NCBI GenBank assembly: GCA_052034685.1 | Contig: JBPOIH010000020.1 | Coordinates: 1-5,797 of the forward strand | Reading direction: 5' to 3' | Length of the DNA stretch: 5,797 nt | Source of the DNA: CAYUUR01 sp052034685 | Lineage (GTDB): Bacteria > Patescibacteriota > Saccharimonadia > Saccharimonadales > CAYUUR01 | Shown: positions 5,430 through 5,797 of the stretch, one piece after another | How the letters are laid out: every line of letters starts with the position of its first letter | Numbering within the stretch: the first letter of the stretch is position 1 | Notes under the pieces: model-generated | What the model was told of the DNA's origin: nothing | Seen by the model: the letters and a program-made list of their open reading frames with translations, nothing else | The model's database searches: none | Program-made: the position numbers and the translations under genes

Positions 5430-5643
5430 TGAGTAGATGTTGTACATATGAGGCGCCCTTGGGTGCGAGGACTGTCTGAGCTAATACCTTGCCTGGTGGC
5501 AAGGTATTAGTGAGTTCCGCAGCAAGCCTCATATGCACAACAGATACATCAAGTGTTTGGTTCGGTCCGGGGGTTTTGCTCCACTTTTGCCATTCAAAAG
5601 TGGAAGAGACTTTGGTTCTTTGGAAAAGAACAGGTTACTTTTG
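5429..5643 (+). repeat. Structured repeat element, copy 2 (truncated at its 3' hairpin)
   Basis: Second copy of the element at the left edge. Its stems differ wholly in sequence from copy 1 but pair in the same places: P0 5436-5440/5546-5550; P1 5439-5454/5526-5541 (16 positions, one A-C mismatch); P2 5464-5471/5515-5521 (one bulged A); P3 5481-5493/5498-5510 (13 bp, perfect, loop TGGT). Shared joining segments are CCCTTGGG (5456-5463), TGTCTGAG (5473-5480) and TGAGTT (5511-5516). Bases 5542-5643 match copy 1 bases 119-220 except for two substitutions and two one-base indels. Hairpins 5580-5589/5595-5604 and 5615-5621/5625-5631 are retained. The third hairpin keeps only its 5' arm, after which the sequence diverges into an apparent insertion sequence. 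Confidence 0.85.
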
Positions 5644-5681
5644 ATTAACTAACTGCTGATAAAGTTTGTGCCGTAGAGAAC
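5642..5681. mobile_element. Probable end of an insertion sequence
   Basis: Homology to repeat copy 1 stops at 5643, in the middle of a hairpin, and the new sequence leads into a transposase 3' end whose stop lies about 40 bp further on. If the boundary is at TG (5642-5643), which both copies share, the element starts TGATTAACTAACTGC. That is consistent with the 5'-TG ends of IS3 and IS481 elements. The other end and any target duplication are outside the window. Confidence 0.45.
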
Positions 5682-5797
5682 TCAGGACCTTTGCAACATC
5701 TGCATGGGCGTCAGCATCTGTATTCCTAAGTGTACCCTCCTTGTATTGTAGTGTTCAAGATACGCGCTTAGCGTAGCTTGCTGGCGAGAGAGCGGAA
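5682..5797 (-). CDS. DDE transposase, C-terminal fragment (IS3/IS481-like), cut by window edge
   Basis: Only the last 37 codons and a TGA stop (5682-5684) are in the window; the rest lies beyond the right edge. The frame reads into AYLEHYNTRRVHLGI, then TPMQMLQRS at the end. The pattern Y-N-x-x-R-x-H-x-x-(L/I) followed by TP is the typical tail of retroviral-integrase-fold (rve) transposases of the IS3 and IS481 families, in the helix just after the catalytic Glu. The catalytic Asp and Glu residues are not visible, so family choice and intactness remain open. The gene points toward the structured repeat and would end inside the element's terminal region. It is too short to appear in ordinary ORF listings. 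Confidence 0.75.
   Translation of the reverse strand, partial: PLSRQQATLSAYLEHYNTRRVHLGIQMLTPMQMLQRS

Noticed and set aside
4992..5447. 151-codon open frame on minus overlapping the topA end
   Set aside because: It overlaps topA antisense and crosses several stem-loops. The composition is not protein-like and there is no start signal.

Overview
The window most likely comes from a Patescibacteria/CPR bacterium, and the TopA protein looks Saccharibacteria-like. That placement is inferred from the style of the proteins and from remembered family sequences, not from a search. Stop codons TAG, TAA and TGA are all used as stops, so nothing suggests the TGA-recoded code of Gracilibacteria or Absconditibacteria. 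About 60-65% of the window is protein coding. The remainder is unusually rich in long, well-formed stem-loops.

Layout. Bases 1-236 hold the first copy of a structured repeat. A string of further hairpins continues to about 354. Bases 364-570 fold into a nested, pseudoknotted RNA of about 207 nt that may belong to the raiA RNA class, and a second structured domain follows at 575-674. A leader of about 180 bp with small palindromes precedes dprA (852-1709, +), which encodes the DNA-processing protein that loads RecA during natural transformation. A convergent gene of unknown function (1699-2610, -) overlaps the dprA 3' end by 11 bp. A divergent spacer carrying an inverted repeat leads into topA (2745-5072, +), DNA topoisomerase I, which contains an in-frame 7-nt tandem repeat. 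From 5073 to 5643 there is no gene, only consecutive stem-loop domains ending in the second copy of the structured repeat. The right edge holds the last 37 residues of a DDE-type transposase on the minus strand, and its element appears to have inserted into the third hairpin of repeat copy 2.

How it fits together. dprA and topA are neighbours in many bacteria; here an opposing unknown gene separates them. The most interesting material is non-coding. The two copies of the repeat (1-220 and 5429-5643) have completely different sequences in three long stems, yet every stem stays paired. The joining segments and the 3' hairpins are nearly identical. This compensatory pattern is strong evidence for a conserved folded element, either RNA or cruciform DNA. 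I cannot assign this repeat to a named family. Together with the pseudoknotted RNA next to dprA and the stem-loop domains after topA, it makes the flanks of this block the place to look for a new RNA system.
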